IMG/VR virus record: IMGVR_UViG_3300043409_001994
Coordinates: 1-21,487 of that record
Strand: one strand, 5' to 3'
Length of the DNA stretch: 21,487 bases
Origin: a virus
Shown here piece after piece: positions 1 through 8,419 of this stretch. Both the position numbers and the translations under genes were made by a program. Under the pieces are notes generated by a model. That model ran no database searches. It saw nothing but the letters and a program-made list of their open reading frames with translations, and had not been told where the DNA came from. The stretch's first letter is position 1. Each line of letters starts with the position of its first letter.

Positions 1-390
1 GTATGCGTTTCCACTGAAGGCGTAAGCAAAGGTAAGAACTAGATTATTGTTATCTAGATATTCTATCTCACCTTCAACAACACTTCCGGCTGAATCTATT
101 ATAGTTACATTTGGTTTAAAGTTCAGGCTATGTACTATATTCCAGGTACTAGCCGAAACCCCTTGCGTATGTGCATACGCAATAGATACTGTTGCCCCAG
201 AAAGACCCTGTAATCCTATAGGCCCCTGAATACCTTGAACTCCTTGGGGGCCTTCAGAACCTATATTGGTTATCTCTGGTGCGGGTGGAACATAGGTCAT
301 CTGATCTATGATCTCCACTAACCCCGGAGAAACATCAATAATTTCAATTATCTCATTACAAGAGCAATCGTATGTGTGCTCGCAAGTCAT
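1..390 (-). CDS. Tail fibre / receptor-binding protein with collagen-like repeat, 5' part only
   Basis: Partial gene: 130 codons are visible and the reading frame leaves the window still open. Residues 44-65 are about seven Gly-X-Y triplets (GSEGPQGVQGIQG...), a collagen-like shaft common in phage fibres. Residues about 80-130 (STWNIVHSLNFKPNVTIIDS and on to AFSGNAY) match the small beta domain that recurs near fibre tips, in which a Trp-x-(I/V)-x-H strand is followed by a 'PNV-(T/I)-(I/V)-(I/V)-D' strand. A short Cys-containing head (C3, C9, C11) precedes it. The product is inferred to be a virion fibre that contacts the host surface. The ATG overlaps the stop of the upstream gene as TAATG, so translation is probably coupled. 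Family assignment is by eye from motifs. Confidence 0.8.
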   Translation of the reverse strand, partial: MTCEHTYDCSCNEIIEIIDVSPGLVEIIDQMTYVPPAPEITNIGSEGPQGVQGIQGPIGLQGLSGATVSIAYAHTQGVSASTWNIVHSLNFKPNVTIIDSAGSVVEGEIEYLDNNNLVLTFAYAFSGNAY

Positions 391-1478
391 TACTGTGGCC
401 CTAGCGGAGTGCTAACTTGGGCACGAGTAAACACCTTTCCAGAGAGGTAGGTCTTAACAGTTTGATCAGGAGCTGTGAGCTGTAGGTCATAGTATGAAAT
501 GTTGGGTAGATCTGCTGTGACACTGCCTGGAAGTGTAAGACGTAACCTGTCTGGAATTCCACCGACAATAGAAGGTTCTTTTGTAATAACCATGGTAGCA
601 ATAATAACTGGGCCAACTCTGCTTCCAGGAATAGATGGATAAAGTCTGACTTGTGAAAGGGGAGTATAGTTTGTAAGATCCATAGAAAATTTAACAATCT
701 CTACAAAGTCATCCCCAGCGTAAATAGATAAGTCTTTAACAACAGCAGGAGAGGCAGGGCTCATATCTCCATAGGCTGGTAGAGGTAATATAACTCGTTG
801 TGGAATAGAACCGTCGTCCACTTCTTGTGGGCGATAAACAGGTACATACCTATTTGTAAGGCGGCTAATCCTACGAAGTGTGTAAACTTCCATACGGTGC
901 ATGCCCACATTAAGAAGAGTACTAAGCTCTCGATATTGCTCTTTACGTATTTGAATAATCTCATTAAGTTGACGAAAGCGTTCAGATCGGGGAATACTCA
1001 CGCCGTCTGGGGAAATAATATCAATATCAAATGCACTATCTGTGGCTAAGGTGTAAAGTGCCATAGTTGAAGCAAGAAGAACTAAAGGATACTCGTCAAC
1101 TACTGGAAGAGTACTCATAGTGGCTAATGAGCCATTGCTATCTGTAGTAGTTCTAGCATGCTCAGTAAAAGCCGTATTTATATAGTAACAAATCTCTGTG
1201 TCTGTAAAATATTTATATGTAGTACCTGTAACTAAAACTAGGGCATTATTTGCAGGGGGTGTGTCAAATATTAAAAGACCAGTATTTTCTTCAATTGTGA
1301 CGTCATCCGAGACGTCCACCCCGGCGACTTTAACAAGCAAAGTTGCTCCATTGACCGGGGCATCACTTAGTTGAAAACGGGAGGTAACACCGTCTCCTGT
1401 AAAATTTTCAGCAAAAGACTTGCTTAAATCTCCAATTTCGGAGCGAAGTCTTGATGCAAGAGTAGTTAGGGTTGCCAC
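390..1478 (-). CDS. Putative virion structural protein (head-tail adaptor or baseplate type)
   Basis: A 362-aa protein with the chosen start. The N-terminal third has the phage structural pattern FTGDGVTSRFQLSDAP followed by GATLLVKVAGVDV, a beta-rich stretch then a helical 'CYYINTAFTEH' region. The C-terminal part begins SIYAGDDFVEIVKF and continues with LTNYTPLSQVRLYPS, which resembles the beta-sandwich domain of BppU-like baseplate proteins. The exact role is not certain. The open frame extends upstream to a TTG at 1514, but the GTG at 1478 has a clear GGAGG four bases upstream and is preferred. It lies between a strong terminator and the fibre gene, and its TAA overlaps the fibre ATG. Confidence 0.7.
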   Translation of the reverse strand: MATLTTLASRLRSEIGDLSKSFAENFTGDGVTSRFQLSDAPVNGATLLVKVAGVDVSDDVTIEENTGLLIFDTPPANNALVLVTGTTYKYFTDTEICYYINTAFTEHARTTTDSNGSLATMSTLPVVDEYPLVLLASTMALYTLATDSAFDIDIISPDGVSIPRSERFRQLNEIIQIRKEQYRELSTLLNVGMHRMEVYTLRRISRLTNRYVPVYRPQEVDDGSIPQRVILPLPAYGDMSPASPAVVKDLSIYAGDDFVEIVKFSMDLTNYTPLSQVRLYPSIPGSRVGPVIIATMVITKEPSIVGGIPDRLRLTLPGSVTADLPNISYYDLQLTAPDQTVKTYLSGKVFTRAQVSTPLGPQ

Positions 1479-1534
1479 GTATCCTCCAGCTAGGTTGGTA
1501 CTATTCTCCAACAAATATTGTCATAAGTCTGCGT

Positions 1535-1577
1535 AAAGAAAAGCCCGCTCTGACAGGAGGGCGGTTGTCAGAGCGGG
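1535..1577 (-). terminator. Strong Rho-independent terminator after the small head gene
   Basis: Read on the minus strand, CCCGCTCTGACA and TGTCAGAGCGGG form a perfect 12-bp stem (plus positions 1544-1555 and 1566-1577) with a 10-nt loop, followed by CTTTTCTTT. It sits between the 121-aa head gene and the 362-aa structural gene. It should end or attenuate capsid transcripts before the tail-side genes. Confidence 0.85.
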
Positions 1578-1608
1578 GGCCGATAGAGGTAGCTATTGTA
1601 TAGCCCTC

Positions 1609-1974
1609 TTACATTCGATCGTACAGATAGCCCTTTTCTTTAAGGTGATTAGCAACTGCCTTAGATACCTTGTACTTCTTACCGGTCTCAAAAGAGTATG
1701 TGTTGCCTGCTCCAATAGTCATGTGATCAATATTCTCCGCAACACGCACAACAACTGCGTCATCTGCCAAAGATACCCCAACACTTTCAACCTCATCAAT
1801 TACTGTAGGCTGCGCTGGAATTGTTAGATCTGTAATTTCTGTTTCATTCTTATATTCTTTTATAGCAGTTGCCATGGAAATTTCTCCTGCACGAGCTGCC
1901 AATGCTTCTGCGCTAGCTGCAATTTGAGCTTCACGCTGACGTCCTGTGACGTCTGTTACTTTTGCTTTTGCCAC
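1609..1974 (-). CDS. Small conserved head protein (DUF7302-like), role unproven
   Basis: A 121-aa protein directly downstream of the major capsid gene. The N-terminal 35 residues are Ala-rich and helical. Residues about 70-121 form a compact segment (VRVAENIDHMTIGAGNTYSF, then KKYKVSKAVANHLKEKGYLY) of the kind seen in small phage head proteins. The pattern of a beta strand, an 'F/Y-x-x-G-x-x-Y-x-V' turn and a final helix resembles DUF7302-type proteins; this is recalled, not searched. The start codon is GTG with GGAG ten bases upstream. Its position suggests a head decoration, stabilising or completion protein. It is bracketed by a hairpin on the capsid side and a terminator on the other, which should set its dose apart from the genes that follow. 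Confidence 0.6.
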   Translation of the reverse strand: MAKAKVTDVTGRQREAQIAASAEALAARAGEISMATAIKEYKNETEITDLTIPAQPTVIDEVESVGVSLADDAVVVRVAENIDHMTIGAGNTYSFETGKKYKVSKAVANHLKEKGYLYDRM

Positions 1975-2007
1975 GATTATTATTCTCCTTGTAGGTTTGT
2001 TTGTGTT

Positions 2008-2037
2008 GGGGAGACTGGGCCGGAACCCAGTCTCCCC
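2008..2037 (-). other. 12-bp GC-rich intergenic hairpin after the capsid gene, no U-tract
   Basis: GGGGAGACTGGG (2008-2019) and CCCAGTCTCCCC (2026-2037) are a perfect inverted repeat with a 6-nt loop. Read on the minus (gene) strand, the stem is followed by AACACAAAC rather than a U-run. It is therefore more likely a 3'-stabilising or processing structure for capsid mRNA, or a partial attenuator, than a normal terminator. Confidence 0.7.
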
Positions 2038-2048
2038 CTTACTTTAAA

Positions 2049-3125
2049 TTAGTTGGTTTCTGCAAGAACTACAGACTGGTCTGTGATTAGACCTAGGCCG
2101 TAGATAGCATACCAAGCAAGAGCGTGCTCACGACCGAAGTCAAGAATACCGCCGTCACGAAGTTCCACAGGAAGTGAAATAGCGTGACCAAATGCGTTGT
2201 CACCGATAAAGATTGCTGAGTAGCGATCCTTGTTACCGTTACCGGTCTTTGTAGCTGGTGATGTGTATCCTCCACCAGTTGGGTAAGTGATGTCTCCAGG
2301 AGCAACAACTGAATCAGTTGTGTATCCTGAACCAGCTCCGCCGCCTACTTTTTCAATCTGAGTTGTTTCGATGAATACTGTGTCATATAGACGACCGATT
2401 TCACCGAGCATGAAGTTACCAGGTGCTGCGTACTTGGTTACTTCAATGAACTCAGGATTGTCACGAAGACGACGAGATTGGTGAGGGTGCACGAATGCAA
2501 CATATGTCTCACCTAAGCGAGGGATGTTCTTGGTTGAGAGTGTCTCAACTGCGTCTTTAACAACGTGTGGTGAAAGGTAGGCAGCACCTGTTAGGGTTGC
2601 ACGGCTTGTAGCCATTGTGCCATAGTCATACCAGTTGTTAGAGCCTGTTAGAGCTGAGCGATCTTCACCGTAAATAACAGATGAAGCGGCCATGAGTGTG
2701 TCACGAGCCTGTCCATCAAGGTAAAGTGCCATGTTACGTCCAAGAAGACGTGATGCTGATGCCATAACGTCATCAAATGATGCGTTAAGTAGAAGTTCTG
2801 ATACAGCAATTGCAAAGCCGTGCTCTGCTACTGTGATTGAGAACTGCTGTGCTGTCAATGCGTTTGTTGACATACGGACGCCTTCAACGAGTGAAGATGC
2901 AAATCCGAGGTTGTTGTAACGCATAAAGTTAATCTGTAGACCAGGTGCGACGCCTAGTTCTGTCTTCTTAACAGCGAACTGTTCGAAGCGAAGAATTGGC
3001 ATTGACTGGAAAAGAATTTCCTTTGACCAGATGGTCTGAATTGCTTGTGTCAGGTTGCTATTAGCACCTGAGTATGCTGTAGGTGATGCGGCGAGATTGC
3101 CGGTACCTGTTACGGCTGATGCCAT
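2049..3125 (-). CDS. Major capsid protein, N4-gp56-like (HK97 fold)
   Basis: A 358-aa protein. The segment ETYVAFVHPHQSRRLRDNPE and then the region GNFMLGEIGRLYDTVFIET match the characteristic core of the N4 gp56-like major capsid family: a 'HP' loop, a helix, then GEIGR followed by a strand ending in ET. The N-terminus (TQAIQTIWSKEILFQSMPIL, then a lipophilic helix) and the late 'FIGDNAFGHAISLPVELRDGG' region fit the same family. It would form the icosahedral shell together with the upstream scaffold. The ATG follows GGAG at a somewhat long spacing. Its codons look more GC-rich than those of neighbours, as expected for a highly expressed gene. The 3' flank carries a 12-bp hairpin. Confidence 0.9.
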   Translation of the reverse strand: MASAVTGTGNLAASPTAYSGANSNLTQAIQTIWSKEILFQSMPILRFEQFAVKKTELGVAPGLQINFMRYNNLGFASSLVEGVRMSTNALTAQQFSITVAEHGFAIAVSELLLNASFDDVMASASRLLGRNMALYLDGQARDTLMAASSVIYGEDRSALTGSNNWYDYGTMATSRATLTGAAYLSPHVVKDAVETLSTKNIPRLGETYVAFVHPHQSRRLRDNPEFIEVTKYAAPGNFMLGEIGRLYDTVFIETTQIEKVGGGAGSGYTTDSVVAPGDITYPTGGGYTSPATKTGNGNKDRYSAIFIGDNAFGHAISLPVELRDGGILDFGREHALAWYAIYGLGLITDQSVVLAETN

Positions 3126-3170
3126 GTCGGTATTACTCCTTAGTTAGTGTATTTAAATTTCTTGGGTAGG

Positions 3171-3932
3171 TTACCCAAAGATTCCTTTATTTTTAGAATT
3201 AGCTGAATCTCCCATCAGCTTTCCTCGATGCTTTGCGTATTCAGTAACCGACATAGCGGCAATTTGTTCCGCTGTAAATGATTGTGAGTCCGAATTATTT
3301 TCCATTGTTGGAGGCAGTGTTGTTCGTGTGCCAGTCATATCACGACGCTGGGCTTGAATAGCTTGTTGCGCCGATTCCAAAATCTTAGCAGATCGCTCTC
3401 TAAGACCCGTAATACTGTTTTCTATTTCATCGTGAGTATTTCCTGAGATTAGATCTACAAGCTCAGGGATAATATTTTCACGTTCTTCTTCTAGGCGACG
3501 TGACCGATATGAAGTAAGTTCTGCATATTGACGTTCACGTTCTAGTAGGGCATCTTTACGAGCTGCTTCCTGACGGATTGACTCGATCTGTGCTCCCCAT
3601 TCTTTTTCTTTTGTTTCAAGAAGTGTACGAACATCCATTTCGGATTCAGATATACGCTTAGCTTCTAGCTCAGCTTCTGTTTTAAGGCGTTCAGCTTCCG
3701 CTGTACGCTCTTCGTCACGCTTCTTAAGAAGTGTTACTTCTTCTTTAAGAGAATCAATTTGAGGATAGAGCTTAGATTTCTCTTGCTCACGAACCTTTTT
3801 TAGATCTTCTTCTGTATATCCCCTAGCCTCTACAAAGTTTGTGTTGGGAGGGGTATTTGGTGTTGTGCCAGCTGCTTCAGATGCGAACGCTTCTTGTGCT
3901 ACTGCGCTTTCTACAACGGGTGAATCTGCCAT
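3171..3932 (-). CDS. Head scaffolding-like protein
   Basis: A 253-aa, highly charged protein between portal and major capsid genes, the usual place for a scaffold. Residues about 35-190 are almost continuous predicted coiled coil, rich in Glu, Lys, Arg and Leu (EEDLKKVREQEKSKLYPQID and onward), with a disordered N-terminus rich in Pro, Thr and Asn. The C-terminal stretch (FTAEQIAAMSVTEYAKHRGK) is a short helix-turn-helix, which in many scaffolds is the capsid-binding element. No protease motif is visible, so it does not look like a fused prohead protease. AAAGGA precedes the ATG at good spacing. The function rests on position and composition rather than on a sequence signature. Confidence 0.75.
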   Translation of the reverse strand: MADSPVVESAVAQEAFASEAAGTTPNTPPNTNFVEARGYTEEDLKKVREQEKSKLYPQIDSLKEEVTLLKKRDEERTAEAERLKTEAELEAKRISESEMDVRTLLETKEKEWGAQIESIRQEAARKDALLERERQYAELTSYRSRRLEEERENIIPELVDLISGNTHDEIENSITGLRERSAKILESAQQAIQAQRRDMTGTRTTLPPTMENNSDSQSFTAEQIAAMSVTEYAKHRGKLMGDSANSKNKGIFG

Positions 3933-4012
3933 GATTATTCCTTTAGGTTAAGAGGTCGTTGTCCGAATAAGTATCACGATGACCTGCGGGTTTGTTTGGT
4001 ATATAGTCTGCC

Positions 4013-4029
4013 AAATACTTGAGGTATTT
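4013..4029 (-). other. Small AT-rich hairpin between portal and scaffold genes
   Basis: AAATAC (4013-4018) and GTATTT (4024-4029) are a perfect 6-bp inverted repeat. It lies within the 108-bp gap (3933-4040), where no gene is visible. GCC and GGC flank the repeat and may lengthen the stem with a bulge. There is no U-tract. Confidence 0.4.
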
Positions 4030-4040
4030 ACAGGCTAAAT

Positions 4041-5759
4041 CTATTTATTTTCCTCAGAGTTAGGGGTGTCAGTTTGAGCACTACCTACTTCACGCTGTGG
4101 AAGTTTTGTTCCATATGCCTTAGTAACAAGTTCACTTTGCATCTGGGCCAAAGTCTGTTCTTCAAATGGAGTGATGACCCCCGGTTGCCCCATAGGGCCA
4201 GGGCCAGTTCCATCACCAGGAGCAGCTCCTGGAGGAAGAGTTCCATCAGGCATCATACCAGTTAATGATGTGATAGCTGAATTGATCTGCTGCTTGATGA
4301 GGTTGAGCGCTCCATCTGCCTTTGCATCGGCAATAAGCTCTGCCCGAATTTCTTCAAGCTTTTCATCTGGAAATTCCTCACCTAGCTGGCGTAGAGCTCC
4401 TTCACGGCTCTCTAACTGCATGTTCATCTTCTGTTGGATCTCATTAAGCACAATGAGTTTATCTAATGGAAGTGGGGGTGGGAAATGAACAATTGATTCA
4501 TACGTTAGTGGATCAAGCAAGTTAAGCTGTGGTAGCTGTTGTGCTTTGATAGGCCCATTAACATCTGGGTTATATGTAAAGATCTCTGGTTCTTTGAAAG
4601 CAAGGGTAAGAAGAACAAGCTCGTTGATACGGCGTAGGCCTTCTCCGTATTGAACAATCTTCTGTTGGTAACGGTTCATCAATGGCTGGTACTGAATAGA
4701 AAGTGCAACGCCTGATGTGTTAGAAATAGGCTGAACTTGTCCAAGAGCTGTCTCTGGAACCCCGACCATCTCGTGCATAGCAGTCTTAATGATCTTAAGG
4801 TATTCCATAGCACCTACAAGACCTTGTCCGCCACCTTCTAGATTAAATACTTGTGCGTCCTTTGGAAGACCGCCCCATACTTTCTTAGGGCCCTTTTCAA
4901 GACCTGCTGCCTTAGCTCCTGTAATAACAGTAACTGGTGCTGCATGGTAATTAATAATGTCTGCAATATCTGTAGCAACTTCATTGTAGTTACGGTTAAG
5001 AACAATGACGTCATGGCAATCAGAAAGTCCCCATGGAGATCCTGATACTCGGACGTTAGGAATATGAATGACTGGAACAACGCCAATTGGATTTGGACGA
5101 GAGTCAATAAGCTCGTCGTTAATGTATTCTTCAATTCGATCATCAGTCAAGATTTCGGTGTAAGTGTATACCTGGCGTGTCCCCTCAACTGAAGTACCCC
5201 AAAAGCGGTACTTTAGTTTAAAACGTATTAGGCGAGAACGGTCATGTGGGTGAAACTCTGGAAAACAAAAAGATGAATTGAGTGGAAGTATACGAACACG
5301 GCCCGGGTGTGGGCGCCCTGTTGAATCTTCATATGACTCTTCATAAGCTACTTTAACAAAACAATCGCCTGAAACCCCGCCTTGCTGGCCCATCTCCCAC
5401 ATAACGCCGTGCTTGTCGTTATCAATTTCCCATACACGTTTTAATAGATCTGGGACGATAGCCTCTGTTGCAAGTGGACTTCTGTATGTGGCACCACGGC
5501 CAAATGTAAAGTTAATAATAAAATCTGTAAATGCCCTGTAATAATTGTAAACCATCTGGGACTCACCAAATTCACGGCGGTACGACCAATGGTGTCCTAG
5601 ATACATTGCCCAGTTAAGGGAGTATCTGTTTAAGCGTGGACCGTGTACTTCAAATTCTTCGTCAGCTAGTTCTACTAAACCAAGAGGAGAAATGGAGATA
5701 GTTAAGTCGCTCGACGCCGCTCTATACGACGGAGGACTAAAGTCTACGCCACCACTCAT
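4041..5759 (-). CDS. Portal protein
   Basis: A 572-aa protein placed between terminase and scaffold, as portals normally are. The N-terminal half is of mixed alpha/beta type (SLNWAMYLGHHWSYRREFGE; DCFVKVAYEES). The centre has the crown/stem-type region with PNPIGVVPVIHIPNVRVSGS and SPWGLSDCHDVIVLNRNYNE, typical of SPP1 gp6-like portals, where a clamp helix is followed by a 'GVP' or 'G-x-PE' loop (MHEMVGVPETALGQV). The C-terminal tail is Pro/Gly-rich and disordered. As a dodecamer it would form the DNA channel at the unique vertex and dock terminase. The ATG overlaps the stop of a 6-codon open frame just upstream (ATGA), and only a weak GGA precedes it. Confidence 0.88.
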   Translation of the reverse strand: MSGGVDFSPPSYRAASSDLTISISPLGLVELADEEFEVHGPRLNRYSLNWAMYLGHHWSYRREFGESQMVYNYYRAFTDFIINFTFGRGATYRSPLATEAIVPDLLKRVWEIDNDKHGVMWEMGQQGGVSGDCFVKVAYEESYEDSTGRPHPGRVRILPLNSSFCFPEFHPHDRSRLIRFKLKYRFWGTSVEGTRQVYTYTEILTDDRIEEYINDELIDSRPNPIGVVPVIHIPNVRVSGSPWGLSDCHDVIVLNRNYNEVATDIADIINYHAAPVTVITGAKAAGLEKGPKKVWGGLPKDAQVFNLEGGGQGLVGAMEYLKIIKTAMHEMVGVPETALGQVQPISNTSGVALSIQYQPLMNRYQQKIVQYGEGLRRINELVLLTLAFKEPEIFTYNPDVNGPIKAQQLPQLNLLDPLTYESIVHFPPPLPLDKLIVLNEIQQKMNMQLESREGALRQLGEEFPDEKLEEIRAELIADAKADGALNLIKQQINSAITSLTGMMPDGTLPPGAAPGDGTGPGPMGQPGVITPFEEQTLAQMQSELVTKAYGTKLPQREVGSAQTDTPNSEENK

Positions 5760-5784
5760 TTATTAAGTCCGTTCATGTTTACCC

Positions 5785-6054
5785 TCACACTACTAGATTT
5801 GCTTTTTTCATAGCACGCTTTTTAGCCTGCTTCTTCTCTTTATCTTTGTGTTCTTCTTCGGCTTTAAAATCTCTATTTTTAGGATCAACCTGATTAATAG
5901 AATCTACAAAGCCTCCGCCTTGATTAATATATTCTTGTCGTAACCACTTTGCTGCTGCAAAAGTTAGTTTACCATCTGCTGCTTGATGGGGGTACTTGGC
6001 AATGGATTGTCCCTTAAGGAGATTCCATAATTTTGGATTACTTGGTTGTGCCAT
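5785..6054 (-). CDS. Small hypothetical protein, possibly DUF5872-like
   Basis: An 89-aa protein between terminase and portal. The first 55 residues (NPKLWNLLKGQSIAKYP ... AAKWLRQEYINQGGGF) resemble the small phage proteins in which 'NP-x-L' is followed by a helix and then 'W-L-x-x-x-Y-x-x-x-GG-x-(Y/F)', as in DUF5872. The match is loose and from memory. The C-terminal 30 residues are extremely charged (EEEHKDKEKKQAKKRAMKK), like a nucleic-acid or scaffold-interacting tail. GAGGGG four bases before the ATG is a good ribosome-binding site. The 30-bp gap to the portal gene contains a mini open frame. Confidence 0.55.
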   Translation of the reverse strand: MAQPSNPKLWNLLKGQSIAKYPHQAADGKLTFAAAKWLRQEYINQGGGFVDSINQVDPKNRDFKAEEEHKDKEKKQAKKRAMKKANLVV

Positions 6055-6071
6055 GATTCCCCCTCACAATA

Positions 6072-6100
6072 GGCCCAGCCCCATTACTGGGGCCGGGACC
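6072..6100 (-). other. GC-rich imperfect hairpin in the leader of the 89-aa gene
   Basis: GCCCCA and TGGGGC around the loop TTAC form the core stem. CCC/GGG and GG/CC pair outside it across one mismatch and one bulge. There is no U-tract on the minus strand, so it is probably an mRNA-stabilising or processing element rather than a terminator. The rest of the 65-bp gap contains a TACGCTATACTA stretch that resembles the extended -10 motif found near the Hsp20 gene. Confidence 0.5.
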
Positions 6101-6119
6101 ATCGTAGTATAGCGTATTT

Positions 6120-6527
6120 TTAGTCTGCGACCGATGCAGGATTTACACGCTCGTAGCGTGATCCATTACGGATAACTTCTTCGATAACAACCTCAGAGTG
6201 ATCTCCAAAGTTACCTTGAGCAAATTCACCAAGGTATGTTGGAGCTTCAACCCATGCTGCTGAGCCTACATGTGCACGCTCACGCATTGTCTCTTCTGGG
6301 TATTTTTCAAATACATTTGTATTATGGTTTGGACGACCAGCTGGTGTGTCATAGCCTTGATCCAATCCAAGTTGGAAATCATTTGGAACGTCTGTGTCTG
6401 TTGCAATACCTTCTTCAAAACGAAGTGGGCCACGTAGCCCTGGTGTTGCAGGAGACATCTTGCGCTCATATGAGTTGCCTGGGCGCTCTGGGAATCCAGG
6501 CGTTGGGGCGATATTTTCTACTGCCAT
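6120..6527 (-). CDS. Hypothetical protein in head module
   Basis: A 135-aa, acidic, Pro- and Gly-rich protein of unknown function between terminase and the 89-aa gene. No domain is recognised. It looks largely unstructured at the N-terminus (APTPGFPERPGNSYERKMSP), with one beta-like segment near the end (HSEVVIEEVIRNGSRYERV). It has a strong AGGAG and ATG start. Its place in the head cluster suggests a minor virion or assembly protein; this is inference only. Confidence 0.65.
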   Translation of the reverse strand: MAVENIAPTPGFPERPGNSYERKMSPATPGLRGPLRFEEGIATDTDVPNDFQLGLDQGYDTPAGRPNHNTNVFEKYPEETMRERAHVGSAAWVEAPTYLGEFAQGNFGDHSEVVIEEVIRNGSRYERVNPASVAD

Positions 6528-6605
6528 TTTTTATTCTCCTATAGGTTTGGGATTGAGGTCCTCAGGCTTAATTCTGCCTCTTTTTTACTTGTGTGTACGG
6601 CTAAA

Positions 6606-8180
6606 TTAAAAAAATGGTGAATTAGATACTTCTACTGAAGGCATAACCATATCCACTGTCATAGAACAAGCAAGGGCTAAAGAGTCAACAAAGTCATCGT
6701 GGGCGTGTGCTTCGTCTGGTGCGGCAACTAGAAAGTTAGGTCCTTTATAGGTAATTTCCGCATCTGTCATTTGTTGGTAAAACTTCTTCCAAATACGAAG
6801 ACGACGGGTTTTAGCATGGGCTGGCCATGAAACCATCTGTCGTTGAATAAGGGCTTGAAGGTGCTTCCAACGCTTAGATTGTTCTGTAGGGCTAGAAGTA
6901 ACAGGTATAACTTCAGCACGGGGCATAAGAATTTTAAGACGTCCGGCCACTGCGTCACCTACACCATTGGCGTCAATGCCAATAGCAAGCACATCATAGT
7001 TAGATAAAAACTGTTGGATCTGGAAGTATTGTTCTTCCCAATCATCTCCTTGAAGTTCTAGCCAGTTAAGTACTCTATGGTCATAGTAACCATACTCATC
7101 TGGCCTATCCCAGTCTACCCACACCACTGTTACTACAGTAGAGTCCATTTTACGGGCGGGGTCAATGCCAACCACAACCGGAGAACGATGATAGGACTTA
7201 ACTACTTCTTGAGAGGTATCCCCTAAATCATCCATAATATTAGAGGTAATAAACATACCACGGTCTAAAAGCCACTTACAGTTATACGATAGTTGGAACT
7301 CATCTGAGTCTTCTCCAATACGGAGCATTTCCTTCTTAATAAACTTACCGTAGTTATCATTGAACTTAACTACATCTTTCCAATCCCATTGAAAATGATT
7401 TTGTTTAGAGTTACGGCCTTGAGTTTGTCTACGCTTATTAAGAGTAATAGCACGATAAAAATTGTTTTTGTGGGTTGTAGGTGTACCAGTTTTAACCATT
7501 GTAGCGTTATAGTACGCACCCATAGGAGCAATAGACTTTGATACTACAAAGTCGTCTGCTTCTTGACACTCATCAATAATAATAAGGTGGAAAGACTTAG
7601 ATTCAATCTTAGCTCTTGGGTTAGCTGTCATCATCATAAGAGTAGAGCCTGAGTTCTTAAGCTTAATATTTCTTACAACCCCGGGGTTTTTACCCACAAT
7701 GTCATCAATTTCAGGATCACCTAAAATTTGAAGCGCTTGTTCACTTGTTAGTCTAGATACAGTACGTCCGTATAGGGTTTCTACCTGAGATTGAATAGGG
7801 GCAAACATACCCACCCAAATGCCGTCACCAAACTTACCAAGTAGATCTGGGTACATTTTAGCTAATCTTGGCAAGATAACCATTAATGTGGCCACTGTGT
7901 TTGCAATAGTCTCTGACTTACCTGACTGACGTGAAGCAAGGGCTGTTACTTCTTCACCGTCGTTAATAATAACTGACTCAATGATACGTCTAGCTAGGGG
8001 TGCTTGATATGCGTGGAGCTCATGGCCTACCAATAAAACCATAAATGACATGACCTTATTAACTAATAGTTTAACAAACTCTTTAGATAGTTCATCTAGT
8101 TCATCTTCTTCTTCTTCAAGAAAAGGTAAATCATCTTCAAGCTCTTCTAGCTCAACAGTGCCAAATTGATCCTCACTCAT
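6606..8180 (-). CDS. terL: Terminase large subunit
   Basis: A 524-aa DNA-packaging motor with ATPase and nuclease halves. Walker A is SRQSGKS at 83-89. Walker B is LIIIDE at 199-204 with the catalytic Glu, and a coupling-motif-like TGTP is at 231-234. The RNase H-like nuclease shows its acidic residues at D340 (VVVGIDPARK), D403 (AIGIDANGVGD) and D495/D496/D499 (HDDFVDSLALA). The first 30 residues are strikingly acidic, an unusual extension before the adenine-binding region. It cuts concatemeric DNA and drives it through the portal. The ATG overlaps the preceding TGA (ATGA) with no obvious Shine-Dalgarno, so it is probably translated by coupling to the 80-aa gene. That neighbour may be the small subunit, but this is unproven. 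Confidence 0.95.
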   Translation of the reverse strand: MSEDQFGTVELEELEDDLPFLEEEEDELDELSKEFVKLLVNKVMSFMVLLVGHELHAYQAPLARRIIESVIINDGEEVTALASRQSGKSETIANTVATLMVILPRLAKMYPDLLGKFGDGIWVGMFAPIQSQVETLYGRTVSRLTSEQALQILGDPEIDDIVGKNPGVVRNIKLKNSGSTLMMMTANPRAKIESKSFHLIIIDECQEADDFVVSKSIAPMGAYYNATMVKTGTPTTHKNNFYRAITLNKRRQTQGRNSKQNHFQWDWKDVVKFNDNYGKFIKKEMLRIGEDSDEFQLSYNCKWLLDRGMFITSNIMDDLGDTSQEVVKSYHRSPVVVGIDPARKMDSTVVTVVWVDWDRPDEYGYYDHRVLNWLELQGDDWEEQYFQIQQFLSNYDVLAIGIDANGVGDAVAGRLKILMPRAEVIPVTSSPTEQSKRWKHLQALIQRQMVSWPAHAKTRRLRIWKKFYQQMTDAEITYKGPNFLVAAPDEAHAHDDFVDSLALACSMTVDMVMPSVEVSNSPFF

Positions 8181-8419
8181 TTTGAAACTCGGGCGTATAA
8201 ACTTTCAACAATGGCATGCAAAGCCTCTGTATTTATTCTAGCCTCTTCTAAATAGGCCACTGCCTCAGTCTTTTGCCAACTGGATAGATTTCTTCCAATA
8301 GAGTATAGTACTGAGTCGCTCCAAGGAACTAACTCAGAAATGGATAACATTGCCGCTCTTTTAGTCATTTTAGAAACTGCACGTTCGTGCTTCTTTTTAA
8401 ATATCATGTTCCGCCCCAT
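8177..8419 (-). CDS. Small helical protein upstream of terminase, candidate small subunit
   Basis: An 80-aa, basic, mostly helical protein (AVSKMTKRAAMLSISELVPW ... EALHAIVESLYARVSK) whose TGA overlaps the terminase ATG. Position, size and charge would suit a small terminase subunit or DNA-binding partner, but no family is recognised. Two ATGs are possible: 8419, and 8407 (MIFKKKHER). Both overlap the end of the 96-aa gene by 11-23 bases, and neither has a convincing ribosome-binding site. Confidence 0.6.
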   Translation of the reverse strand: MGRNMIFKKKHERAVSKMTKRAAMLSISELVPWSDSVLYSIGRNLSSWQKTEAVAYLEEARINTEALHAIVESLYARVSK

